This document shows positions 1 to 5,558 of a DNA stretch of 11,208 bases, one piece after another (positions within the stretch are counted from its first letter, which is position 1; every line of letters starts with the position of its first letter). The stretch comes from Streptomyces roseochromogenus subsp. oscitans DS 12.976. Its GTDB lineage: Bacteria > Actinomycetota > Actinomycetes > Streptomycetales > Streptomycetaceae. The translations under genes and the position numbers were made by a program. A model generated the notes under the pieces. The model did no database searches, was not told the DNA's origin, and was given only the letters and a program-made list of their open reading frames with translations. Location of the stretch: contig NZ_CM002285.1 in NCBI RefSeq assembly GCF_000497445.1, positions 7,166,490-7,177,697 on the forward strand, written 5' to 3'.

Positions 1-1120
1 CCTTCGCGTGCGTCTCCGCGACCTCGCTCGCCGGATCCGAGCCGCGCACCAGCGTCGCGCCGACCGGGACGCGCAGCCGCCCCTGGGCGGAGATGTCGGC
101 CGTGCGGATCAGGATGGGGGAGTCCAGGGTCTGCGCGCCCACAGATCCTTCCCGCCCGCCGCCCGCGTACCGGCCGAGCAGCGCCAGCGCCCCCGCGTAG
201 TACCCGCGCTCGCCGACTTCGTGCCGCTCGATCACCCGGCACGCGTTCTGCACCGGCGACCCGGTCACCGTCGCCGCGAACATGGTCTCCTTCAGCACCT
301 CCCGCACATCCAGGGAGGACTTCCCGCGCAGCTCGTACTCGGTGTGCGCGAGGTGCGCCATCTCCTTCAGCCGCGGCCCGACGACGACCCCGCCCATGTC
401 GCCGACGGTGCACATCATCTTCAGTTCCTCGTCGACGACCATCGACAGCTCCTCGATCTCCTTGCCGTCGGCGAGGAACGAGAGGAGATGCTCCGGGGCC
501 GGCCCCTCGGCGGGATAGCGGTACGTCCCGCTGATCGGGTTCATCACGACCGTCCCGCCGGACATCCGCACATGCACCTCGGGGCTGGCTCCGACCAGCG
601 TGCGCTCCCCGGTGTGCACGACGAACGTCCAGTAAGCGCCCCGCTCGCCCTCCAGCAGCCTCCGGAACAGCGCGAGCGCGTCGGCCCGGCCGAACCCGGG
701 GATCTCGCCCTCGTACGTCCGCCGGATCACGAAGTTCGCGCCCTCGCCCCGGCCGATCTCCTCCGCCAGCACCCGCCCGACGATCTCGCCGTACGCCACG
801 TCATCGACGTCGAAGCCGCCGCCCTCGACCCGCACCTCGTGCGCCGGGAGCCGGGACAGGGCCACGTCGAGCGGGATCTCGTACGACTCCTGTGGCGTCA
901 GCACCAGCAGCGGGGTGCCGTCGTCGCGGACGTCGAAGCCGCGCTCGCGGATCTGCCGGAACGGGATCAGCGCGAGGCCCTCCTCGGGCAGGTCGGCGAG
1001 CCGGTCGCGGCCGGTCACCGGGCCGATCAGCAGCTCCACCGGGTGCTCGTCGCGGCCCGGGACACGGCGGCGGAGCAGGGCGAAGGGGCGGTCGTCGTGC
1101 AGGAGCTGTGACAGGTCCAT
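1..1120 (-). CDS. trpE: Anthranilate synthase (TrpE/PhzE-type chorismate-binding enzyme), 5' part only
   Basis: Converts chorismate and glutamine to anthranilate, the first committed step of tryptophan synthesis, in the cytoplasm. The first 373 codons are visible; the gene runs off the left edge. Chorismate-binding motifs seen: MNPISGTYRYP (from residue 193), DEELKMM...VGDMGG (about 229-243), HLAHTEYELRGKS (about 250-263) and TGSPVQNACRVIERHE (about 284-299). These resemble the fused TrpE-TrpG/PhzE form (roughly 630 aa), so a glutamine amidotransferase domain is expected beyond the edge but is not seen. The ATG at 1118-1120 follows GAGG (5 nt upstream) and AGAGGA; the reading continues without a stop. 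The attenuator at 1192-1296 directly upstream identifies it as a tryptophan gene rather than a phenazine or aminodeoxyisochorismate gene. A salvage or secondary-metabolism paralogue is less likely. Divergent from aroH. Confidence 0.9.
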   Translation of the reverse strand, partial: MDLSQLLHDDRPFALLRRRVPGRDEHPVELLIGPVTGRDRLADLPEEGLALIPFRQIRERGFDVRDDGTPLLVLTPQESYEIPLDVALSRLPAHEVRVEGGGFDVDDVAYGEIVGRVLAEEIGRGEGANFVIRRTYEGEIPGFGRADALALFRRLLEGERGAYWTFVVHTGERTLVGASPEVHVRMSGGTVVMNPISGTYRYPAEGPAPEHLLSFLADGKEIEELSMVVDEELKMMCTVGDMGGVVVGPRLKEMAHLAHTEYELRGKSSLDVREVLKETMFAATVTGSPVQNACRVIERHEVGERGYYAGALALLGRYAGGGREGSVGAQTLDSPILIRTADISAQGRLRVPVGATLVRGSDPASEVAETHAK

Positions 1121-1141
1121 GGTCCTCGGTTCCTCTTCCGT

Positions 1142-1168
1142 CGATGTCGGTCGATGCGATCGACATCG
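1142..1168 (-). repeat. Inverted repeat between trp attenuator and trpE start
   Basis: CGATGTCG (1142-1149) and CGACATCG (1161-1168) are perfect reverse complements with an 11-nt spacer that itself holds GATGCGATC-like symmetry. It lies in the trpE 5' UTR after the terminator hairpin and about 20 nt before the trpE start codon. It could fold as a small hairpin in the read-through mRNA or be a protein site; no function is known to me. Confidence 0.5.
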
Positions 1169-1191
1169 GTGAGGAACGACCCCGGACACGC

Positions 1192-1218
1192 CGAAGGCCG
1201 CCCCTCGGGCGGCCTTCG
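1192..1218 (-). terminator. trp attenuator terminator hairpin
   Basis: Perfect 11-bp stem CGAAGGCCGCC / GGCGGCCTTCG with a 5-nt loop, read on the minus strand 22 nt after the leader peptide stop. No U-tract follows, as is common in Streptomyces terminators. Its 5' arm contains GGCCGCC (1208-1214), which can instead pair with GGCGGCC in the leader reading frame (1246-1252), giving the antiterminator. The 3:4 terminator therefore forms when Trp-tRNA is plentiful and the leader is translated through. Confidence 0.88.
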
Positions 1219-1239
1219 CGAAGTCTTGCGTACGCGCGA

Positions 1240-1296
1240 TCAGTGGGCCGCCGGATAAGCGGTCCACCACCAGTTCTGGATCGAAAGCGCGAACAT
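1240..1296 (-). CDS. trpL: Tryptophan leader peptide (18 aa, three consecutive Trp)
   Basis: ATG at 1294-1296 opens an 18-codon frame, MFALSIQNWWWTAYPAAH, ending TGA at 1240-1242. Codons 9-11 are TGG TGG TGG, the sensor for charged Trp-tRNA. GTGGACCGC (1259-1267) can pair with GCGGCCCAC (1243-1251), one A-C mismatch, to give the 1:2 hairpin; part of arm 2 (GGCGGCC, 1246-1252) can instead pair with arm 3 in the terminator. A ribosome stalled on the Trp codons would cover arm 1, free arm 2 and so prevent termination. There is no good Shine-Dalgarno sequence; a TAGGGT hexamer 7 nt upstream suggests a leaderless transcript. Attenuators of this type are established for actinobacterial trp genes. 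Confidence 0.93.
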   Translation of the reverse strand: MFALSIQNWWWTAYPAAH

Positions 1297-1303
1297 GGCG
1301 GAA

Positions 1304-1332
1304 ACCCTACCGCACCCGTCCCCCGGTCCACA
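1304..1332 (-). promoter_or_regulatory. Candidate trpL-trpE promoter
   Basis: TAGGGT (1304-1309, minus strand) fits the TANNNT -10 pattern and is followed by 7 nt before the trpL ATG, so transcription would begin at or next to the start codon. The -35 candidate TGTGGA (1327-1332), 17 nt away, is poor. The same TAGGGT hexamer occurs before the thiO riboswitch. Confidence 0.35.
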
Positions 1333-1390
1333 GGACAACCGTCGCGTCTCACCCTTCGAGCCAGAAGATGGGGCATGCGACGCGACCCCG

Positions 1391-1396
1391 TAATGT
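1391..1396 (+). promoter_or_regulatory. Candidate -10 element of a leaderless aroH transcript
   Basis: TAATGT lies 7 nt before the GTG start at 1404, and nothing resembling a ribosome binding site is present between them. This spacing puts the transcription start on the start codon. No convincing -35 was found at 16-19 nt. Confidence 0.4.
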
Positions 1397-1403
1397 TTAC
1401 GAG

Positions 1404-2756
1404 GTGACCGTGAACGCTAAGACCAGCCCGAGCGCTGGCAACACCTGGCGAAACCTGCCCGCGGCGCAGCAGCCCGAGTACCCCGACGCCGAGGCTCTGC
1501 GCGCAGTGATCGCGGACCTCGAGTCGTATCCGCCGCTCGTCTTCGCGGGCGAGTGCGACCAGCTGCGCGCCCGGATGGCGGCCGTCGCCAAGGGAGAGGC
1601 GTTCCTCCTCCAGGGCGGCGACTGCGCCGAGGCCTTCGACGCGGTGTCCGCCGACCACATCCGCAACAAGCTGAAGACTCTGCTCCAGATGGGTGCCGTC
1701 CTCACCTACGCGGCCGCCGTGCCCGTGGTGAAGGTCGGCCGTATCGCCGGGCAGTACTCCAAGCCGCGCTCCAAGCCGATGGAGACCCGCGACGGCGTGA
1801 CGCTCCCGGTGTACCGGGGCGACTCCGTCAACGGCTTCGACTTCACCGAGGCGTCCCGCATCCCGGACCCCGAGCGGCTGAAGCGCATGTACCACGCCTC
1901 GGCGTCCACGCTGAACCTGGTGCGTGCCTTCACCACCGGCGGTTACGCGGACCTGCGCCAGGTGCACGCCTGGAACCAGGACTTCGTGAAGACCTCGCCG
2001 TCGGGCCAGCGCTACGAGCAGCTCGCCCGTGAGATCGACAACGCGCTGAACTTCATGCGGGCCTGCGGCACGGACCCGGAGGAGTTCAAGACCGTCGAGC
2101 TGTACTCCTCGCACGAGGCGCTGCTGCTGGACTACGAGTCCGCACTGACCCGGGTCGACTCGCGCACCGGCAAGCTGTACGACGTCTCCGCGCACATGGT
2201 GTGGATCGGTGAGCGCACCCGGCAGCTGGACCATGCGCACATCGAGTTCGCCTCGCAGATCCGCAACCCGATCGGCATCAAGCTCGGTCCGACCACGACG
2301 GCCGAGGACGCGCTGAAGTACATCGACCGCCTCGACCCCGAGCGGGAGCCGGGCCGGCTGACCTTCATCGTCCGGATGGGCGCCGACAAGATCCGTGACA
2401 AGCTCCCCGAGCTGGTGGAGAAGGTCACGGCGTCCGGTGCGACGGTGGCCTGGGTGACCGACCCGATGCACGGCAACACCTTCGAGGCGGCCTCCGGGCA
2501 CAAGACCCGCCGCTTCGACGACGTGCTCGACGAGGTCAAGGGCTTCTTCGAGGTCCACAAGGCGCTCGGCACCCACCCGGGCGGCATCCATGTGGAACTG
2601 ACCGGCGACGACGTCACCGAGTGCGTGGGCGGCGGCGACGAGATCTTCGTCGACGACCTGCACCAGCGCTACGAGACGGCCTGCGACCCCCGGCTGAACC
2701 GCAGCCAGTCGCTGGACCTGGCCTTCCTGGTCGCGGAGATGTACCGGGACCAGTAG
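1404..2756 (+). CDS. aroH: Class II DAHP synthase (3-deoxy-7-phosphoheptulonate synthase)
   Basis: Condenses phosphoenolpyruvate and erythrose 4-phosphate to DAHP, opening the shikimate pathway. 450 aa, the size I know for Streptomyces class II (plant-like) enzymes. The four metal ligands of Mycobacterium tuberculosis AroG (C87, H369, E411, D441) appear here at a constant offset of 13: C74 in QGGDCAEAF, H356 in TDPMHGNT, E398 in GGIHVELTG and D428 in CDPRLNRSQ. Start: an ATG at 1368 in the same frame gives 12 extra residues (MGHATRPRNVYE) that look non-coding; the GTG at 1404 gives VTVNAKTSPSAGNTW, the usual N terminus. GTG 1410 is a further option. No ribosome binding site is visible and a -10-like TAATGT sits 7 nt upstream, so translation is probably leaderless. 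Divergent from trpE with a 107-bp spacer. End-product feedback is known for this family but is not read from the sequence. Confidence 0.95.
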   Translation: MTVNAKTSPSAGNTWRNLPAAQQPEYPDAEALRAVIADLESYPPLVFAGECDQLRARMAAVAKGEAFLLQGGDCAEAFDAVSADHIRNKLKTLLQMGAVLTYAAAVPVVKVGRIAGQYSKPRSKPMETRDGVTLPVYRGDSVNGFDFTEASRIPDPERLKRMYHASASTLNLVRAFTTGGYADLRQVHAWNQDFVKTSPSGQRYEQLAREIDNALNFMRACGTDPEEFKTVELYSSHEALLLDYESALTRVDSRTGKLYDVSAHMVWIGERTRQLDHAHIEFASQIRNPIGIKLGPTTTAEDALKYIDRLDPEREPGRLTFIVRMGADKIRDKLPELVEKVTASGATVAWVTDPMHGNTFEAASGHKTRRFDDVLDEVKGFFEVHKALGTHPGGIHVELTGDDVTECVGGGDEIFVDDLHQRYETACDPRLNRSQSLDLAFLVAEMYRDQ

Positions 2757-2783
2757 GAGGGCCGGAGGGGCCGCGGGGCATCT

Positions 2784-2825
2784 GGGGCGCGGATCACATA
2801 CGATCCGCGCCCCTCCCCACTTTTC
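2784..2825 (+). terminator. Rho-independent terminator after aroH
   Basis: Perfect 12-bp stem GGGGCGCGGATC (2784-2795) / GATCCGCGCCCC (2802-2813) with a 6-nt loop, followed shortly by CTTTT (2820-2824). It lies 27 nt after the aroH stop and separates aroH from bfd. Confidence 0.88.
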
Positions 2826-2848
2826 CGGACCCTGTGCGGCGGGTAAGG

Positions 2849-2867
2849 TTAGGTTTGCCTCACCGAT
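2849..2867 (+). promoter_or_regulatory. Iron box (DmdR/IdeR-type operator) before bfd
   Basis: TTAGGTTTGCCTCACCGAT matches the iron-box consensus as I know it (TTAGGTTAGGCTCACCTAA) at 15 of 19 positions. It overlaps the end of a -10-like TAAGGT (2844-2849), the position expected for a repressor that blocks initiation when Fe(II) is plentiful. TTTTCC (2821-2826), 17 nt upstream, is a weak -35. The predicted effect is that bfd is made during iron limitation. Confidence 0.72.
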
Positions 2868-2914
2868 CAAGGGGATGGCATCAAGACAGCGATCCCGTCG
2901 GGAGGTGAATCCGC

Positions 2915-3226
2915 GTGTACGTCTGCAGCTGCTTCGGCATCACCGAAGCCCAGGTCAAGCAGCACGCGGAGGACGGCGCCTGCACCCCCCGCCAGATCGC
3001 CTCCGCCTGCAAGGCGGGCACGGACTGCGGTTCGTGTGTCCGCCGGATCCAGGCACTGCTGGGCCGAGGCGCCTGCCCGCGCCGCGAGCTGGCCGACCAG
3101 GGCAAGCCCGTGCTGACGGCGCTGCCGGGTGAGCTCCCCGAAGGGGCGCGGGGAACTGCGCGACCAGCCATGACGGGCCCGCAGACGATCGACAGCCTGC
3201 CCCGGCCCTTCCCGCGGAGCGCCTAG
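2915..3226 (+). CDS. bfd: Bacterioferritin-associated ferredoxin
   Basis: Small [2Fe-2S] ferredoxin that docks on bacterioferritin and passes electrons to the stored ferric iron so that it can be released. The cluster ligands C4, C6, C38 and C41 fit CxC-x31-CxxC of the BFD-like fold. The GTG at 2915 follows GGAGGTG with a 7-nt gap, and the protein begins VYVCSCFGIT as in the family. As read it is 103 aa, against about 64 in E. coli. Residues from about 73 onward are written by a dispersed Streptomyces repeat and following sequence (GELPEGARGTARP...), so the tail is probably acquired and has no known role. Faces bfr tail to tail, sharing the CTAG at 3223-3226. Regulated by the iron box upstream. 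Confidence 0.88.
   Translation: MYVCSCFGITEAQVKQHAEDGACTPRQIASACKAGTDCGSCVRRIQALLGRGACPRRELADQGKPVLTALPGELPEGARGTARPAMTGPQTIDSLPRPFPRSA
3131..3184 (+). repeat. Dispersed Streptomyces repeat at the 3' end of bfd
   Basis: The core GGGGCGCGGGGAACTGCGCG followed by ACCAGCC is a motif I recognise from many intergenic regions of Streptomyces genomes, where it often lies just downstream of genes. It begins with a short CCCC-GAA-GGGG hairpin. Here it lies inside the open bfd frame and encodes ARGTARP-like residues. The boundaries are approximate. Recognition is from memory, not from a search. Confidence 0.65.
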
Positions 3227-3705
3227 CTGCTCTGGGGCTGCTCGATGATCTGCGAGATGTAGAGCGCCTCGCCGAGCTTCTCCACCAGCTCCAGCTGGGT
3301 GTCGAGATAGTCGATGTGCTGCTCCTCGTCGGCGAGGATGTCCTCGAAGATGTTCGCGGACGTGATGTCGCCCTTCTCGCGCATCACCTTGATGCCCCGC
3401 CGGAGCCGGTCGATCGCCTCCACCTCGATCTGCCGGTCGGCCTCGAACATCTCCTTCACCGTCTGTCCGACACGGACGTGGAAGAGCCGCTGGTAGTTGG
3501 GCAGCTCCTCCAGGAACAGGATCCGGTCGGTGAGCACCTCCGCGTGCTTCATCTCGTCGAACGACTCGTGCCGCGTGTACTTGGCGAGCTTGTACCAGCC
3601 GAAGTTCTCCTGCATCTTCGCGTGCAGGAAGTACTGGTTGATCGCGGTCAGCTCGCCGGTGAGCTGCTCGTTGAGGAACTCGATGACCTCGGGGTCGCCC
3701 TGCAT
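3223..3705 (-). CDS. bfr: Bacterioferritin
   Basis: Subunit of the 24-mer haem-containing ferritin that oxidises Fe(II) and stores it as a mineral. 160 aa, the family length. Every ferroxidase ligand sits at the E. coli Bfr number: E18, E51, H54, E94, E127 and H130, plus Y25 and the haem ligand M52. Start: ATG at 3703-3705 preceded by GAAGGAG with 8 nt spacing. The frame stays open upstream to 3768, but the extra residues (MPMQSCGRID...) are not family-like. The TAG stop is formed by the same CTAG as the bfd stop on the other strand, so the two genes converge with no room for a terminator between them. Likely induced when iron is plentiful, but no iron box is visible upstream. Confidence 0.95.
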   Translation of the reverse strand: MQGDPEVIEFLNEQLTGELTAINQYFLHAKMQENFGWYKLAKYTRHESFDEMKHAEVLTDRILFLEELPNYQRLFHVRVGQTVKEMFEADRQIEVEAIDRLRRGIKVMREKGDITSANIFEDILADEEQHIDYLDTQLELVEKLGEALYISQIIEQPQSS

Positions 3706-3739
3706 CGCAGAGGCTCCTTCCACGGGAAACGGGGAGGTG

Positions 3740-3768
3740 TCTATGCGGCCGCATGATTGCATCGGCAA
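3740..3768 (-). promoter_or_regulatory. Candidate bfr promoter with overlapping 12-bp palindrome
   Basis: On the minus strand, TTGCCG (3763-3768) and CATAGA (3740-3745) are spaced by 17 nt; both are moderate matches to -35 and -10. The perfect palindrome ATGCGGCCGCAT (3743-3754) covers part of the -10 and spacer, a position suited to an operator. No regulator can be named. Confidence 0.33.
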
Positions 3769-3780
3769 CCAAGATCGTCC

Positions 3781-3802
3781 AGTAAGTGGATGCTTAGTAA
3801 GT
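3781..3802. repeat. Direct repeat AGTAAGT, 15-bp period
   Basis: AGTAAGT occurs at 3781-3787 and 3796-3802, in an AT-richer patch between bfr and the oxidoreductase gene. The second copy is part of the palindrome CTTAGTAAG. A 15-bp period is about 1.5 helical turns, so it could be a paired protein site, or chance. Confidence 0.35.
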
Positions 3803-3891
3803 TCGCCCTGACTTGGCGCCTGTTGTCCGGTTCATGTGCAAGGGTGGACGCGTGGTCAAGGGCACTGCCCGAGGTCTGTCAGGATGGATAC

Positions 3892-4524
3892 ATGGGTCAT
3901 CCGGTGGAGCGAGAGTCTGGAGCGACGGCAGGGTCCGAGCTTCCGCCGGGTCAGCGGCTCCAGCGCGGCTGGCCGGTCACGCACTATGGGCCCGTCCCGA
4001 AGTTCCGGCCCGAGCGCTGGGAGTTCCGGGTCTTCGGGGCCACCGCCGACGGCGACAAGCACACCTGGGGCCACGAGGAGTTCACGGCCCTGCCGTACAC
4101 CACCGTGGTGGCCGATCTGCACTGCGTGACGAAGTTCAGCATGACCGGCGCGGAGTGGGGCGGCATCCCCGCCCGCGCCATCCTCGACCTGGCCCCGCCG
4201 GCGCCGGACGTCACCCATGTGATGGTCTGGGCGGAGTACGGCTTCAGCTCGAACCTCCGCCTGTCCGACTTCACCTCGGACCGCACGATCTTCGCCACCC
4301 ACAAGGACGGTGAACTCCTCACCGCCGAGCACGGCTTCCCGGTCCGCCTGATCGTGCCCCACCTGTACGCCTGGAAGGGCCCCAAATGGGTCCGCGGCGT
4401 CGAGTACATGACCGCCGACCGCCGCGGCTTCTGGGAGGAACGCGGCTACCACAACATCGGCGACCCCTGGAAGGAACAGCGCTACTCCTACCAGGAGGAA
4501 CCGGGAGACGGCCCGGAGCTGTAG
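3892..4524 (+). CDS. Sulfite oxidase-like molybdopterin-dependent oxidoreductase
   Basis: 210-aa protein of the sulfite oxidase/MsrP fold that binds molybdenum cofactor. C78 in LHCVTKFSMTGAEWGG is the expected molybdenum ligand; the segment from about 160 to 200 (PHLYAWKGPKWVRGVEY...GFWEERGYHNIGDPW) is typical of the small stand-alone members. There is no Tat or Sec signal, no haem domain and no dimerisation domain, so it should be cytoplasmic; its substrate is unknown. Start: ATG 3892, with either a weak AGGATGG 5-11 nt upstream or, read differently, CAGGAT as a -10 6 nt before the ATG (leaderless). Upstream in-frame codons back to 3757 have no family-like content. Converges on nfo with a 56-bp gap. 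Calling it a true sulfite oxidase would go too far. Confidence 0.82.
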   Translation: MGHPVERESGATAGSELPPGQRLQRGWPVTHYGPVPKFRPERWEFRVFGATADGDKHTWGHEEFTALPYTTVVADLHCVTKFSMTGAEWGGIPARAILDLAPPAPDVTHVMVWAEYGFSSNLRLSDFTSDRTIFATHKDGELLTAEHGFPVRLIVPHLYAWKGPKWVRGVEYMTADRRGFWEERGYHNIGDPWKEQRYSYQEEPGDGPEL

Positions 4525-4533
4525 CCCTCAGCG

Positions 4534-4578
4534 GTGGTACCGGGGATTCCCCAGCCGTGGTACCGGGGTATTCCCCAG
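4534..4578. repeat. Tandem duplicated 22-bp element between convergent genes
   Basis: GTGGTACCGGGGATTCCCCAG (4534-4554) is repeated after a CC as GTGGTACCGGGGTATTCCCCAG (4557-4578), differing only by one inserted T. Each unit holds GGTACC and a GGGG/CCCC mini-hairpin. GGTACC of unit 1 can pair with GGTACC of unit 2 around the inner hairpin. It fills most of the 56-bp gap between the two stop codons, so a two-way terminator is plausible, although the stems are short. Confidence 0.75.
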
Positions 4579-4580
4579 GG

Positions 4581-5501
4581 TCATCCGTCGCGCAGCTTCT
4601 TCAGCCGCTCCACGTCCGCCGCGTGCCCTTCCTTGCCGCCGGGTGTCTCGATGATCAGGGGTACGCCCTCGGTCGCGGGGTGGGTCATCAGGGCGCGGAA
4701 CGGGTCCTCGCCGATGTGGCCGGCGCCGATGTTCTCGTGCCGGTCCTTGTGCGCGCCGACCACGTCCTTGGAGTCGTTGGCGTGGATCAGCTTCAGCCGG
4801 CCCTCGCCGACGGTGTCCACCAGCAGGTCCAGGGTCTGGTGCATGCCGCTCGGGCCGGTCAGATCGTGCCCGGCGGCGAAGATATGGCAGGTGTCCAGGC
4901 ACACGCCCAGCTTCGGATGGGCGTCCAGCGCCTCGAAGTACGGCCCGAAGTCCCAGGTGCGGGCACAGAGCGAGGCTCCTTGCCCCGCGGTCGACTCCAG
5001 CAGCAGGAACGGGTCGTCGTCATGGGTCAGCTCGTCCAGCAGCGGCAGCAGATGCGCGCGCACCTGCGCCAGCGCCGTCTCCCGGGCCCGCCCGCCGGTC
5101 GCGCTTCCGGTGTGCACGACCACGCCCAGCGCGCCGATCTCCCGCCCGCGCCGCAGCGAGTGCCGCAGCGACTCCACCGACCGCTCCACGGTCGCCTCGG
5201 TGTGCGAGCCGAAGTTGATCAGATAGGGGGCGTGCACATACGCGGGGATCGACTCCTCGGCGCACGCCTGACGGAACGCCTCGTCCTGCCGGGGGTTTCC
5301 CACGGGCGTCGCCCACCCGCGCGGATTGGCGACGAAGACCTGCACGGTCTCCGCCTTCAGATCATGGGCGTACGACAGCCCCACCGAGTGCAGGCCCCCG
5401 GCCACGGGGACATGACCGCCGACGGGATTGCGCGGAAGGGACGACAGCCGGGGGGACGGCTGAGGGGACGGCTGGGGGAACGACGACTGAACCGGACTCA
5501 C
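4581..5501 (-). CDS. nfo: Deoxyribonuclease IV (endonuclease IV, AP endonuclease)
   Basis: Cuts DNA 5' of abasic sites in base excision repair using three zinc ions. 306 aa against 285 for E. coli Nfo. All nine metal ligands are present: H90, H130, E169, D203, H206, H240, D253, H255 and E285, offset by 21 then 24 from the E. coli numbers. Motifs include VVVHTGS, LLLESTAGQG, CLDTCHIFAAGHD, KDRHENIGAGHIG and LIIETPGG. The first 24 residues (SFPQPSPQPSPRLSSLP) are a low-complexity extension before RNPVGGHVPVAGG. The start is GTG at 5499-5501 with no evident ribosome binding site; no better start was found before the conserved core. It follows the PASTA kinase gene by 57 bp on the same strand and may share its transcript. 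Confidence 0.93.
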   Translation of the reverse strand: MSPVQSSFPQPSPQPSPRLSSLPRNPVGGHVPVAGGLHSVGLSYAHDLKAETVQVFVANPRGWATPVGNPRQDEAFRQACAEESIPAYVHAPYLINFGSHTEATVERSVESLRHSLRRGREIGALGVVVHTGSATGGRARETALAQVRAHLLPLLDELTHDDDPFLLLESTAGQGASLCARTWDFGPYFEALDAHPKLGVCLDTCHIFAAGHDLTGPSGMHQTLDLLVDTVGEGRLKLIHANDSKDVVGAHKDRHENIGAGHIGEDPFRALMTHPATEGVPLIIETPGGKEGHAADVERLKKLRDG

Positions 5502-5558
5502 AGGTTCAGGGTGTCATGCCCGCACCGGCCGCCGGACCACGGTCTGCGGTGACTCCCG

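Noticed and set aside
8..1111. Long plus-strand frame of 367 codons opposite trpE
   Set aside because: Arg/His/Pro-rich translation with no family features; it is the antisense shadow of the trpE coding strand.
1368..1403. Upstream ATG start for aroH at 1368
   Set aside because: The 12 extra residues are unlike the family N terminus and would run through the promoter region; GTG 1404 restores the known 450-aa form.
801..2870. 689-codon minus-strand frame spanning trpE start, attenuator and aroH
   Set aside because: It is antisense to aroH, crosses the trp leader and shows no domain; a consequence of high GC.
2875..3132. 85-codon plus-strand frame overlapping bfd
   Set aside because: Out of frame with the CxC...CxxC ferredoxin, has no ribosome binding site and its composition is shadow-like.
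5502..5558. Terminator between kinase and nfo (CCGCA / TGCGG and GACC / GGTC dyads)
   Set aside because: Stems are only 4-5 bp and interrupted, with no U-tract; too weak to call.
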